Source: Terriglobia bacterium
GTDB lineage: Bacteria > Acidobacteriota > Terriglobia > Bryobacterales > Bryobacteraceae
Length of the DNA stretch: 64,000 bases
NCBI GenBank assembly: GCA_020073345.1
Contig: JAIQFI010000001.1
Location: 279,111 to 343,110, forward strand
Direction of reading: 5' to 3'
Of the stretch, positions 55,943 to 64,000 are shown one piece after another; positions within the stretch are counted from its first letter, which is position 1, and each line of letters opens with the position of its first letter. Both the position numbers and the translations under genes were made by a program. Below the pieces are notes generated by a model, which did not search any database, was not told the origin of the DNA, and was given only the letters and a program-made list of their open reading frames with translations.

Positions 55943-58900
55943 ATGCGGCTATGTACGGACTGGTCGAAGCGCAAACTGTGGTTAGCCCTGGTCCTGGTTG
56001 CTTCGGCCGCCTGGGCCTCCGGCCAGGATCTGGCCGCGGAGGCCTGGCGCCTGGAAAGCAGCGGGGATGCCGAACAAGCGCTCCGCCGGCTTCAGCAGGC
56101 CGCCACAGGCGCTCCTAACGACCCGTCGACTCTGCGGGCCTACGCCGAATTCCTGGCTGCGCATCGCGATCCGGCTGCGCGCGAAGCTTATGCCAGGCTC
56201 GGTCAGCTTCTGCAACGGACCAACGCCCCAGCCGCACAACGCGCCGCGGTGGCGGAGCGCCTGGCGGTATTGGACCTTCTCGCCGGAGACCGGGAAGCCT
56301 CGGCGCGTCATTTGCAGGATTATTCCGCGCAGGGAGGCAAGGAATTGGCGCTCCCGCCGGCTCGGATCCTCGCGCCCCCCAACTACATCGAAATCCCCGG
56401 ACCGCTTCGTTCCTTCGCGCGCATGGCGGCGATGACGCCGGAGGTCAACCCCAACGATCTGCTGCCTGCCCTGGCCCGCAACATCATCACCAACGGCTAC
56501 CGGGCGACCACTGCAAACGAAGCGCTGGAGCAGACCGAGTACCTCAAGCTGGTGATTCGTTATCTCTCCCAAGCGCGTGAACTTGAGAAGCTGGCCGGTT
56601 CGGACAAGACCCTCCGCATCGACATGTGCGAGTCGCCGGCCACCGCGGACCTGCTGCGCGTGATCGGATTCCGCATGCGCGGCGGCTGCGGATCGGACCT
56701 GGTGCTCGAAACCGTAAACGCCTCGCGCGCCTTCCTCACTACCGATTCAGGATTTCCGCTGGCCGAGCTGGAACTGGCGCTGCGCACCAACCGGCCGTTC
56801 ACGCTCGATTATCGGCCCACGCGCGTTCCGATCCTCTACGCGGTGGATTACTGGCAGCCAGTGGCAAAAGATAAGGCTCAAGACAAGAACCAGGGCGAGT
56901 TTATCGATTACCTGCTGGGCGATCCCTCCCTGTGCCGGCTGTATGTGGCGCTATCCAAGCTGGATCTGGAAACGGCCGAGCAACTGCGCCAGGCGATCCC
57001 GTCGGCGCGGCTCAAGATCTACGCGCATGTCCTGGATTTCTTCGGCGGCATGTTCCAGATCCGCGGCGGGAAGGCCGTGGTTCCGGGCGGCGCACGGAGC
57101 GAAAAAGAATGGGCCGACCTGAACGGAGGTGTCACCCCGGATAAGGGCGCGGCCTTCATCGAGCGAATGATCACGCGCGACGACGGGTGGCTGGCCAGCT
57201 ACTTCGACTCGCTGGCCCGTATCGAAGGTCCGGTGAAGGACTACTTGACGGATCCCGAAAGGCTGAAGCGATTCTACGCGGCTATCAAAGGCAAGGTCAC
57301 CAGCCCCGGTCCGGCCCGGCCGGTGTTCCGGTCCAATACCGATATGCTGCTGCTGACCACGCGGTTGCGCCTGGATACGGATGGCAAGCCGCATCTTCCG
57401 GGCGGCCTCGAAATCTGGAAGCGGCTATTCGCCGAGCACCCCGAGGGTAAGTACGACGCCAAGCTCACCCGCGCCGCGCCGCAGTGGAAGGACGCCGACG
57501 ACGTGCTCGAAGCTCTTTTCGGTCTGTGCCGCAAAGCGGCCGAAAATGAGCCGCTGAAAATCTTCATGGCGCTGACCGACATCGACCGGCGGCGCTCCAA
57601 GCCCCTGGAGCCGGCCACCATGGACAGACTGGCCCGGAATTACCGGACGCTGTCCGCGCAGTATCCGTTGTTCGCGGAAGTTCCCACCTTGACGGATTCC
57701 ACGGTGTCGGCGTACCTGGAAACCACGCGCAGCATCAACGCGATTCGCAACCAGGGGCTGCGAGCCGACGCGGCCGGCACCGCGCAAGCCTTGATCGGCC
57801 TGTGGCAGATCTTCGTCCGCCAGCAGAGCGTTCCCCGCGCCGCAGCGGACGCAACCCTGGCATCACTTCTGGAGCCGTTTGCGCAAATCCGCACGGACCG
57901 CGACGTTTTCGACGCCGGCCGGGCTGGAATCCGAAATCTGCTGCAGGCTGCCAAGTCTCCCGCCGGCATTTCACCGCAGGACCGGATGTTGGACCTGCTG
58001 GCCGGTGGCGTTCCGGAAGGGGTCTCCGATACGCACCAGCACATGGTGGAGGATCTGATCCGGATCTTCGAAGCCCAGCGCCTGGTCCCACTGACTACCA
58101 TCTTCGACCTGGCGGACAATCTGGATAGCGTCGGCAAGGGGCAGCCGCTGAACACCGCGCTCACCGGACGCCTGGCGACGCGCATATCCGAGATCCAGCT
58201 GCCGCGCAATTCCCTGAGCAGCCCCGAAAGATCCACGCTCTCCTTCGGCTACTGGACCGAGCAGCACATCGAAGACCAGCGCAAGCTGAATCTGCGCGCC
58301 GCCATCGACAAGGCGGCCAAGGACCCGCAGAAGCTGAGCGACCTGCGCGGCGAGCTATCCGGATTCCTGCGGGACACGCTGGTGGGATTCAACTACATGT
58401 ACTACGCGCCGCCCGGCGCGCAGGTGCTGCGGACCAATCCGCTGTTCGTCCGCGGCCACGACTTTATCGGGATTCAAGGAGCCAACCAAACCTGGGGCTT
58501 CACTTATGTGCCCGGCAGCGGGTGGCCATCCAACGCCGGCGGACGTCTGGCCGGATCGCTGGCTTCCCTACCGTACGCGCTAGCGGAAGCGGAGGAAAAT
58601 TTCCTGATCCCGTCGCATGAGCAGGCGCTGATTTGGGGCGACCTGGTTCCGCAGATCATGCTCACGGCGATCGTTCCGCGATGGGGGAACGTGTCACCCG
58701 TGCAGACCCACTGGGTGGGAATCCATATGGCTTACGGGGAGTCGCTTCTGGGCCGGTCGGCGTTGAACGCGGATCGGAGGCGGCAGGTGATTGCCACACT
58801 GGAGCCATACCTGGCTCCCGGACGCCTGCGGAAAATCGACGATTTGCTCCAATCCGGCGAGCCCAGGATAGCCCTGGAAAACGTCTTGCCTTCGGAAATG

Positions 58901-59359
58901 TACCTGCTCGCACGCGCTATGGCGGGTCAGGACCGCGAATCCCCGTTGGCGGGGGAGATCCGGCGAATGGCAGCCGAAGCGCCCGCCCAACTCAGCCCCG
59001 AGGCGATCTCTGAGGCGTTCGGAACTCCCAAGCCGACCTTGGCGAATACTTACGGTTTGGAATTGCTGAATCTTCGCACCTTCCCGACTCTCATGGGCTA
59101 CTCCAGCCGGATCCTGGCGGAGAGCTGGGAATCGAACCTGCTGTACTACGGGGCCCTGGCGGACGAAATCCATGCCCAGCCCGAGCAGATGAACCTTCTG
59201 GTCCCGTCCTGGACCCAGCAGACTGTGGAAAATATTTTCGCCACGCACCTGGAGGACTGGCCGGCGTTGTTGCGTTCGCTGCGAGTAGTGGGCGACGATG
59301 TCAGGGAGAAGGCGCGCAGGCAGACGCAGGCGAGCAACTCGGAGGTAATCGCGCGGTGA
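55943..59359 (+). CDS. Large exported protein of unknown function
   Basis: I chose the ATG at 55943, with GGAGGAG at 55931-55937; an upstream in-frame start has no such site. A signal peptide (about 1-30) precedes a TPR-like N-terminal part (about 35-125, 'AEAWRLESSGDAEQALRRLQQAATGAPNDPSTLRAYAEFLAA') and about 1000 further residues of mixed helical sequence with no named domain I can assign ('YLKLVIRYLSQARELEKLAG', 'DDGWLASYFDSLARIEGPVKDYLTDPERLKRFY', 'QTHWVGIHMAYGESLLGRSALNADRRRQV'). It is coupled by 4 nt to the VWA gene, so the two products probably act together outside the membrane. Confidence 0.8.
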   Translation: MRLCTDWSKRKLWLALVLVASAAWASGQDLAAEAWRLESSGDAEQALRRLQQAATGAPNDPSTLRAYAEFLAAHRDPAAREAYARLGQLLQRTNAPAAQRAAVAERLAVLDLLAGDREASARHLQDYSAQGGKELALPPARILAPPNYIEIPGPLRSFARMAAMTPEVNPNDLLPALARNIITNGYRATTANEALEQTEYLKLVIRYLSQARELEKLAGSDKTLRIDMCESPATADLLRVIGFRMRGGCGSDLVLETVNASRAFLTTDSGFPLAELELALRTNRPFTLDYRPTRVPILYAVDYWQPVAKDKAQDKNQGEFIDYLLGDPSLCRLYVALSKLDLETAEQLRQAIPSARLKIYAHVLDFFGGMFQIRGGKAVVPGGARSEKEWADLNGGVTPDKGAAFIERMITRDDGWLASYFDSLARIEGPVKDYLTDPERLKRFYAAIKGKVTSPGPARPVFRSNTDMLLLTTRLRLDTDGKPHLPGGLEIWKRLFAEHPEGKYDAKLTRAAPQWKDADDVLEALFGLCRKAAENEPLKIFMALTDIDRRRSKPLEPATMDRLARNYRTLSAQYPLFAEVPTLTDSTVSAYLETTRSINAIRNQGLRADAAGTAQALIGLWQIFVRQQSVPRAAADATLASLLEPFAQIRTDRDVFDAGRAGIRNLLQAAKSPAGISPQDRMLDLLAGGVPEGVSDTHQHMVEDLIRIFEAQRLVPLTTIFDLADNLDSVGKGQPLNTALTGRLATRISEIQLPRNSLSSPERSTLSFGYWTEQHIEDQRKLNLRAAIDKAAKDPQKLSDLRGELSGFLRDTLVGFNYMYYAPPGAQVLRTNPLFVRGHDFIGIQGANQTWGFTYVPGSGWPSNAGGRLAGSLASLPYALAEAEENFLIPSHEQALIWGDLVPQIMLTAIVPRWGNVSPVQTHWVGIHMAYGESLLGRSALNADRRRQVIATLEPYLAPGRLRKIDDLLQSGEPRIALENVLPSEMYLLARAMAGQDRESPLAGEIRRMAAEAPAQLSPEAISEAFGTPKPTLANTYGLELLNLRTFPTLMGYSSRILAESWESNLLYYGALADEIHAQPEQMNLLVPSWTQQTVENIFATHLEDWPALLRSLRVVGDDVREKARRQTQASNSEVIAR

Positions 59360-60342
59360 TACGAAGACTTGGGTTCATCCTCCTGGTGGTGGCGCTGGCG
59401 GTGGCGCAGGACCGCCCCGTTTTTCGCGTTAAGGTCGACTTGGTGGTGCTCAGTTTCACCATCACCGACAACAAGGGGCACTACGTCAACGGCCTGAAAC
59501 CCTCGGATTTCCGGATCCTGGAGGACGGCATCCCGCAGAAGCTTACGACGTTTTCGGAAGGGAACAAACCGCCGGTGGAGGTCGCGGCGGATGGGACAAC
59601 GAAGCCGATCGTGGTGGATGTGGCTAGCACCAGCGCTGGCACCACACCCGGCGCGGAAACCCGCTCGGATTCGTTCGTCGGAACGAACGTCTTCGTGCTG
59701 TTTGACACCAGCAACTACATGTATCGCGGGTTCGTCTATGCCTCGGATGCGATCGCCGATTTCATCCGCGGTCTGGACCGGGCTGATTCGGTGGCGGTGT
59801 ACACCTACTCCCGGAATTTGTCGCGCGCCGCGGGGTTGACCAAAGAGCGTAATGAAGCCATCTCCGGCCTGCGCGGAGCCGTGGCTGGCGACGATTCGGC
59901 GCTCTATAACGCGCTGCTGCTGACCATACGCGATGCGGCCAAAGTGCCCGGGCGCAAGGTGGTGATCGTGTTCTCGAATGGTCCCGACAACGCCAGCATG
60001 GTGGCCCCGGACGATGTTCGCGCGGTGGCCGAGGACGAAGGGATTCCGATTTACGTGATCTCGACCAATGAGATCAGTAAGGATCCCATTTCCGCCAACG
60101 TATTCAAGCGCATCTCGACCCGCACGGGCGGCAAGTCGTATTTCGCCACTAACTGGCAGAAGCAGGTGGAAGCGTTCGAGGCGATCCGCGAGGATCTGGG
60201 AAATTCCTACACGGTCACCTATTATCCGCAGACGAATCCTAATGAAGGGTTCCGCAAGATCAGCGTCGAGGTCGTGTCGGACGCGGGTAAGAAGTACCGT
60301 GTGCAGGCGCGCCCGGGCTATCGGCCCCGGGGTGGATTCTAA
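59356..60342 (+). CDS. Secreted VWFA-related Acidobacteria-type protein
   Basis: A GTG start at 59356 overlaps the previous stop (GTGA). The 328 residues comprise a signal peptide (MIRRLGFILLVVALAVAQ), 'FRVKVDLVVLSFTITDNKGHYVNGLKPSDFRILEDGIPQKLTTFSEGN' (the typical opening of the VWFA-related acidobacterial family) and a VWA fold (about 110-290) whose MIDAS is altered to 'VFVLFDTSNYMYRGF' (DTSN rather than DxSxS). Metal-dependent ligand binding is therefore uncertain. It probably forms a complex with the 1138-residue partner. Confidence 0.88.
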   Translation: MIRRLGFILLVVALAVAQDRPVFRVKVDLVVLSFTITDNKGHYVNGLKPSDFRILEDGIPQKLTTFSEGNKPPVEVAADGTTKPIVVDVASTSAGTTPGAETRSDSFVGTNVFVLFDTSNYMYRGFVYASDAIADFIRGLDRADSVAVYTYSRNLSRAAGLTKERNEAISGLRGAVAGDDSALYNALLLTIRDAAKVPGRKVVIVFSNGPDNASMVAPDDVRAVAEDEGIPIYVISTNEISKDPISANVFKRISTRTGGKSYFATNWQKQVEAFEAIREDLGNSYTVTYYPQTNPNEGFRKISVEVVSDAGKKYRVQARPGYRPRGGF

Positions 60343-60381
60343 ATCGGCGGCTGTCCCAGGCTTTCCGGTTAAAATGCCTGT

Positions 60382-61848
60382 ATGGCAGCCGCTGTTGAAA
60401 CCGAAATCACCCCGTACGTCCTGAATCATTTCATCGCAGGCAAGACGGTCACGCCCGGATCAGGCGATTATCTCGATAAGCTCGATCCGCGTTCCGGCGA
60501 CCGTATTGCGCGCGTCGCCAACGGCAATGAAGCCGATGTGGACGCCGCCGTCCGGGCTGCCGCGGCCGCGTTTCCCGAGTGGCGCGACCGCCGCCCCATG
60601 GATCGCGCGAAGGTGATGCTCGAAATGGCGAGAGCCATCCGCAAACACGTGAAGCTGCTGGCGGAAATCGAATCGCGCGAAAACGGAACTCCCGCCGCGC
60701 AGACGCCGGCCGGGCTCGAAACCGCGGCTCGTTACTTTGAGTTTTATGCCGGACTAGTCAATACCAACCACGGCGAGACTCTCAACGTCGGCGCGGGCTA
60801 TCATGCCTATACCCGCCGCGAGCCCTTTGGCGTCGTGGGCATCATCACGCCCTGGAACGTCCCGCTGAATCAGGCTGCGCGCGCTTCTGCCCCGGCGCTG
60901 GCGGCCGGGAACACGGTAGTAGTGAAACCGTCGGAGGAAACGTCGGCGACCACCGTGGAATTTGCGCGGATTGTCACCGAAGAGTGCGGATTGCCGCCGG
61001 GCGTCTTCAATGTGGTCTTGGGCGCGGGCCGCACGACGGGCTCGGCGCTGGTGTCGCATCCGTTGGTACGCAAAGTCGCGTTCACCGGAAGCGTTCGCGC
61101 GGGCAAGGAAATCGGCCATATCGCCGCCGACCGCGTGATTCCTTTGACGCTCGAGTTGGGCGGCAAGTCGCCGCACATCGTTTTCGAGGACGCCGACCTG
61201 GACAAGGCCGCCGCCAACGCCGCGAACATTTTCACCCGCAACTGCGGCCAGATCTGTTCCTCGGGAACGCGGCTGCTGGTGCAGGACGGCATCCACGATG
61301 CGTTTGTCGAAAAACTGGTGAAAGAAGTTGCAAAGATCAGCGTCGGACCGGAGGCGAACGCCTCAGTCGGTCCGCTGGCGACCAAAGCACAATACGAAAA
61401 GGTCCAGAGCTATTACCAGCTCGCCAACCAGGAAGGGGCAAAAGCGGCCATCGGCGGCGAGCTTCCGCGCGACGAGCGGCTTAAGAAAGGCTGGTTCGTC
61501 TCGCCCACGGTCTACACGGGCGTGCGAAACGACATGCGCATCGCGCGCGAAGAAATCTTTGGTCCCGTAATGGGCGTGATCCGCTTTAAGGACGAAGCCG
61601 ACGCCATCCGCATCGCCAACGATTCCGAATATGGACTGGCCGCAGGACTGTGGACCCGCGACGTTAGCCGCGCGCTTCGCGTCGCCGCGCTGCTCGAAGC
61701 CGGACAGGTTTACATCAACGAATATCAGACCGGCGCGATGATCGAGACGCCTTTCGGCGGCTATAAGATGAGCGGTTATGGCCGTGAAAAAGGAGTCGAG
61801 GCGCTGCACTGCTACACGCAGGTCAAGTGCGTCACGGTGAAACTATGA
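60382..61848 (+). CDS. NAD(P)-dependent aldehyde dehydrogenase
   Basis: The 488-residue ALDH-family enzyme has 'PWNVPLNQAARASAPALAAGNTVVVKPSEETS', 'GSVRAGKEIGHIAADRVIPLTLELGGKSPHIVFEDADLDKAA' (general-base Glu in LELGGKSP), the nucleophile in 'RNCGQICSSGTRLLVQDG' and 'EEIFGPVMGVIRFKDEADAIRIANDSEYGLAAGLWTRD'. Overall it resembles betaine/aminoaldehyde-type dehydrogenases. The substrate is not determinable. Its stop overlaps the ATG of the next gene by 4 nt. Confidence 0.94.
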   Translation: MAAAVETEITPYVLNHFIAGKTVTPGSGDYLDKLDPRSGDRIARVANGNEADVDAAVRAAAAAFPEWRDRRPMDRAKVMLEMARAIRKHVKLLAEIESRENGTPAAQTPAGLETAARYFEFYAGLVNTNHGETLNVGAGYHAYTRREPFGVVGIITPWNVPLNQAARASAPALAAGNTVVVKPSEETSATTVEFARIVTEECGLPPGVFNVVLGAGRTTGSALVSHPLVRKVAFTGSVRAGKEIGHIAADRVIPLTLELGGKSPHIVFEDADLDKAAANAANIFTRNCGQICSSGTRLLVQDGIHDAFVEKLVKEVAKISVGPEANASVGPLATKAQYEKVQSYYQLANQEGAKAAIGGELPRDERLKKGWFVSPTVYTGVRNDMRIAREEIFGPVMGVIRFKDEADAIRIANDSEYGLAAGLWTRDVSRALRVAALLEAGQVYINEYQTGAMIETPFGGYKMSGYGREKGVEALHCYTQVKCVTVKL

Positions 61849-62288
61849 CCACATTCGACAAACTCAATCTCAAAGAGCAAAAGCAGATCCTGGTGCTGAA
61901 CGCGCCGGCGAGCTTTGAGCCGGAACTCAAAGCACTGCGTGGGATCGCCGTTCAGCGGGATCTAAAGAGCGCCGGCCAGATTGAGTTTTCGCTCGCGTTC
62001 GTCACCAAGCAGAAGGAAGTCGATACGCTGGGAAAGGCGATCGCCAAAAAGGCTGAAGGCGACGCAGTCGTCTGGTTCGCATACCCTAAAGGCTCCTCCA
62101 AGAAATACAAGTCCGAGATCAACCGGGATTCGGGCTGGAAGATTCTCGGCGACGCGGGGTTTGAACCGGTCAGGATGGTCGCCATTGATTAGGACTTTTC
62201 CGCCGTGCGCTTCCGCCGAGCGGAGTTCATCAAGACGCTCACGCGCGGCAAGGAACACCGCATGTCCGCGAAGGGCAAAGCTCGCTAG
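61845..62288 (+). pseudogene. Small cytosolic protein gene with a premature in-frame stop
   Basis: The frame starts at ATG 61845 (ATGA overlap with the ALDH stop) and reads 115 codons to TAG at 62190-62192. Beyond it the same frame continues without interruption for 31 codons ('DFSAVRFRRAEFIKTLTRGKE...') to TAG at 62286-62288. From memory of the family, relatives read 'VRMVAIDEDWSALRFRKVEFIK', so TAG replaces the GAG glutamate codon: one substitution. The N-terminal part ('KQILVLNAPASFEPELKAL', 'DAVVWFAYPKGSSKKYKSEINRDSGW') is well conserved in style. The truncated product may still fold. No function is known to me. Confidence 0.75.
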
Positions 62289-62639
62289 AACAAGTTAACA
62301 TCCATCCCGGCGATGAAATGGATCCCGGGAATCACGATGCGGTTCCCCTAGATGCGAACTCGCGGCCGGCATAGCTACGACTTACCAAACTGATCTCGTT
62401 CACGTCGGATGAACGCTTCGCCGCCGCCGAGAGCCTGAAAGACCTGCCTTGCAACTCCCCTTGATCCGAGAAAGGACGAATTTGAGCCAGCCGCATTGTC
62501 GGCACCGCTCTTTCCCAACCGTCGATGCGTAATCTTGCGGACGTATTCCCGTATACGCTCGGAAAGGGACCTTTGTCTCACGTTCCAAGAATATCAGTCC
62601 TTCGCATTGCATCCGGTCCGGTACAATACGAAAGCCTCG
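62289..62639. other. Gap without a supported gene
   Basis: About 350 bases lie between two broken genes. Short minus-strand frames occur here ('RPQDYASTVGKERCRQCGWLKFVL', 'GVARQVFQALGGGEAFIRRERDQFGKS'), but they are unanchored by an RBS, are in different frames, and resemble no family I recognise. They could be eroded remnants. No hairpin, repeat or promoter was convincing. Confidence 0.5.
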
Positions 62640-63437
62640 ATGCCCGAACCAGTGCACTCCGCCGACTCAGCTCTGGGCAGCATCGTCACGCGGAACCTGG
62701 AAGCTTGGTACGCCGCGCAAGCCGACGTGCCTGGTATCGAAGTCCATCGCGACCCCGACATTACTTGGATGCTGAGCAACGGGACCACTTGGTCTAACAG
62801 CGGAACGTCGCTGCGATTCAATGCGAGTAAAGCCGCGCGACGGCTCGATCAGATTCTCAAGCGCTACGCGGGGCACGGCCGCGGCGTGGGATTCTGAGTC
62901 GACGATGACGCGACACCCACAGATATCGAGGAGCGCTTAAAGGAGCGAGGTCTTCGTTGCCGCAAGCGATTTTCCGGCATGTGGTGCGACCTCGCTAAAC
63001 TGCCTGAGACCCCGGTTCCCGAAGGAATCCGGATCCTCCAGACGCCGCACTACTCCATGTACCAGCGCCATCCGCATCCCTACTTTGGGCCGATCACGAC
63101 CAACATTCGCCGTCACGAGCTCAACCGGCTGGCGCACCTTGCGGCGCAGTGGCCCAAACGATTCTTCGACTTCGTCGCCCTGGCGGCCGGGAACCGTCCC
63201 GTAGGCGCGTGCAGCGTATTCGTGACGGAATCCGTCGCCGGATTCTACGATGTCGGCGTCCTTGAAAAAGACCGCAACCAGGGGATCGGCAGCGCGATGA
63301 TCGCGTATGCTCTCCGTTTCGCGCAAGAGCGCGGCACCACGCAAGCAGTGCTGCTCTCGTCAGGAATGGGCTACGGGATGTGTGGCCGGGTTGGCTTCCG
63401 CGAGGTCTGCAAGATCGCGTATTGGTATCGGCGCTAA
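62640..63437 (+). pseudogene. GNAT acetyltransferase interrupted by one in-frame stop
   Basis: From ATG 62640 the frame reads 85 codons ('LEAWYAAQADVPGIEVHRDPDITWMLSNGTTWSNSG...YAGHGRGVGF') to TGA at 62895-62897. It resumes in the same frame ('VDDDATPTDIEERLKERGLRC...') through the GNAT domain to TAA at 63435-63437. The GNAT part has the acetyl-CoA loop 'GVLEKDRNQGIGSAMIAYALRFAQERG' and 'GYGMCGRVGFREVCKIAYW'. The stop sits where TGG (Trp, GFWV) is expected, so a TGG-to-TGA change explains it. Whole length 266 codons, matching two-part acetyltransferases. Confidence 0.8.
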
Positions 63438-63463
63438 AAGCTTGACATATACTGGAACGGACG

Positions 63464-64000
63464 ATGGCACTTCGTTCGGCGACCATTACGATCGCTTTGA
63501 CTTCTGTATTAGCCGGCCAGGGCAAACAAGATCAAGCCAAGCAGGGCCCCTCCGGCGCTTATCAGCAGGCCGCGCGGCTTCCCGCGCGCATCCTCGATTT
63601 CAAGGCGACCCCGGCTTCCATTCAGCCCGGCCAAACCGCGATGCTGGTCTGGTCCACGGAGAATCCGAATTCGGTCACTATAGAACCCGACCTCGGCACC
63701 GTCACCACTCGCGGCAGCAAGCAGGTGAAGCCTTCGGCGACCACTACCTACACACTCACCGTGCGCGGACCGAATGGCGACGTGACACGCTCGCTGAAGA
63801 TCACGGTCGCCGGGACGGTCGAACGCGCCGCAACCGCAGCGCCGGCGGCTGAGGCCGTTGCTCCAAAACCCACGCCCCGCATGGCCGAGGGCAAGCCGGA
63901 TCTCTCGGGAGTCTACAATTCGAGTTCGTTCAACTTCGGCGGCGTCGCGGTCCGTGGCCAGAATACTCCGATCGCGGCGACGCTGAAGAAGGGCGCCGAG
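63464..64000 (+). CDS. Exported Ig-like/DGxPDLxG-type protein, 3' end outside window
   Basis: The frame from ATG 63464 is open through the window edge (179 codons). It has a short signal peptide (MALRSATITIALTSVLAG), a Gln/Lys-rich segment, then an Ig-like beta-sandwich (about 40-120, 'ILDFKATPASIQPGQTAMLVWSTENPNSVTIEPDLGTV...SATTTYTLTVRGPNGD') and, after an Ala/Pro linker, 'RMAEGKPDLSGVYNSSSFNFGG', the opening motif shared with the genes at 24603 and 25990. TATACT at 63448-63453 may be its -10. Function unknown. Confidence 0.8.
   Translation, partial: MALRSATITIALTSVLAGQGKQDQAKQGPSGAYQQAARLPARILDFKATPASIQPGQTAMLVWSTENPNSVTIEPDLGTVTTRGSKQVKPSATTTYTLTVRGPNGDVTRSLKITVAGTVERAATAAPAAEAVAPKPTPRMAEGKPDLSGVYNSSSFNFGGVAVRGQNTPIAATLKKGAE

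Noticed and set aside
55943..59359. Naming the large secreted protein as a DUF3160 member
   Set aside because: The resemblance was only an impression from memory and no diagnostic motif could be pointed to.
62375..62657. Possible small protein on the minus strand in the gap between the two broken genes
   Set aside because: Two different frames give unrelated short peptides, no RBS, and no family resemblance.

Overview
The window looks like chromosomal DNA of a high-GC acidobacterium, probably of the Solibacter/Bryobacter type. The signs are: an Acidobacteria-style duplicated permease (MacB/FtsX type), Ser/Thr kinases and regulators carrying TolB-like PD40 propellers, an Oar-like TonB receptor with an N-terminal carboxypeptidase-regulatory domain, a VWFA-related secreted protein, and several exported proteins with 'DGxPDLxGxW' motifs. 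This assignment is inferred from gene content. No rRNA, tRNA or CRISPR array was seen.

Layout. 1-9.5 kb: an export and oxidation island with a partial secreted protein, a two-domain VOC protein, two cytochrome c/PQQ-propeller dehydrogenases flanking a lectin-like protein, and a large TonB-dependent receptor. 9.5-13.5 kb: an exported methyltransferase-fold protein, ExbD, and a membrane-anchored HTH/PD40 regulator. 13.5-18.6 kb (minus strand): dciA-gatC-gatA coupled by 4-nt overlaps, then Mn-type SOD, a soluble PQQ dehydrogenase and a PilZ protein. 18.7-28.6 kb: orphan permease, PD40 Ser/Thr kinase, DinB-like and DGxPDLxGxW exported proteins, Maf and a TPR protein. 28.6-32.5 kb (minus): a tight operon of a small protein, a lytic transglycosylase, an aminotransferase and another small protein.

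32.5-34.1 kb is the most anomalous segment: a lower-GC gene with a HEPN-type RNase motif abuts the 5'-truncated end of a hicA toxin gene, followed by an intact hicB antitoxin and a cluster of palindromic (REP-like) repeats. A relative of that repeat is embedded in frame in the kinase gene at 23.4 kb.

34.1-46.7 kb is mostly housekeeping: leuABCD with a divergent LysR gene, rpiB-glyA, a glycosyltransferase, tadA, an O-methyltransferase and a radical SAM protein, together with an orphan FtsH-extracytoplasmic-like protein and a zinc-ribbon protein behind a strong promoter. 46.7-52.8 kb: a CBS protein, then an exported cluster (MBL hydrolase, NHL propeller, cupin, frameshifted esterase) and PAP2. 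52.9-64 kb: lipA, ftcD, a pseudouridine synthase, a coupled pair of large secreted proteins (unknown plus VWA), an aldehyde dehydrogenase, two adjacent genes each broken by one in-frame stop, and a partial Ig-like/DGxPDLxG protein running off the end.

Two themes run through the window. Many exported proteins carry Gly/Lys-rich low-complexity stretches, and gene damage (one truncation, one frameshift, two nonsense codons) sits at discrete points in otherwise well-kept sequence.
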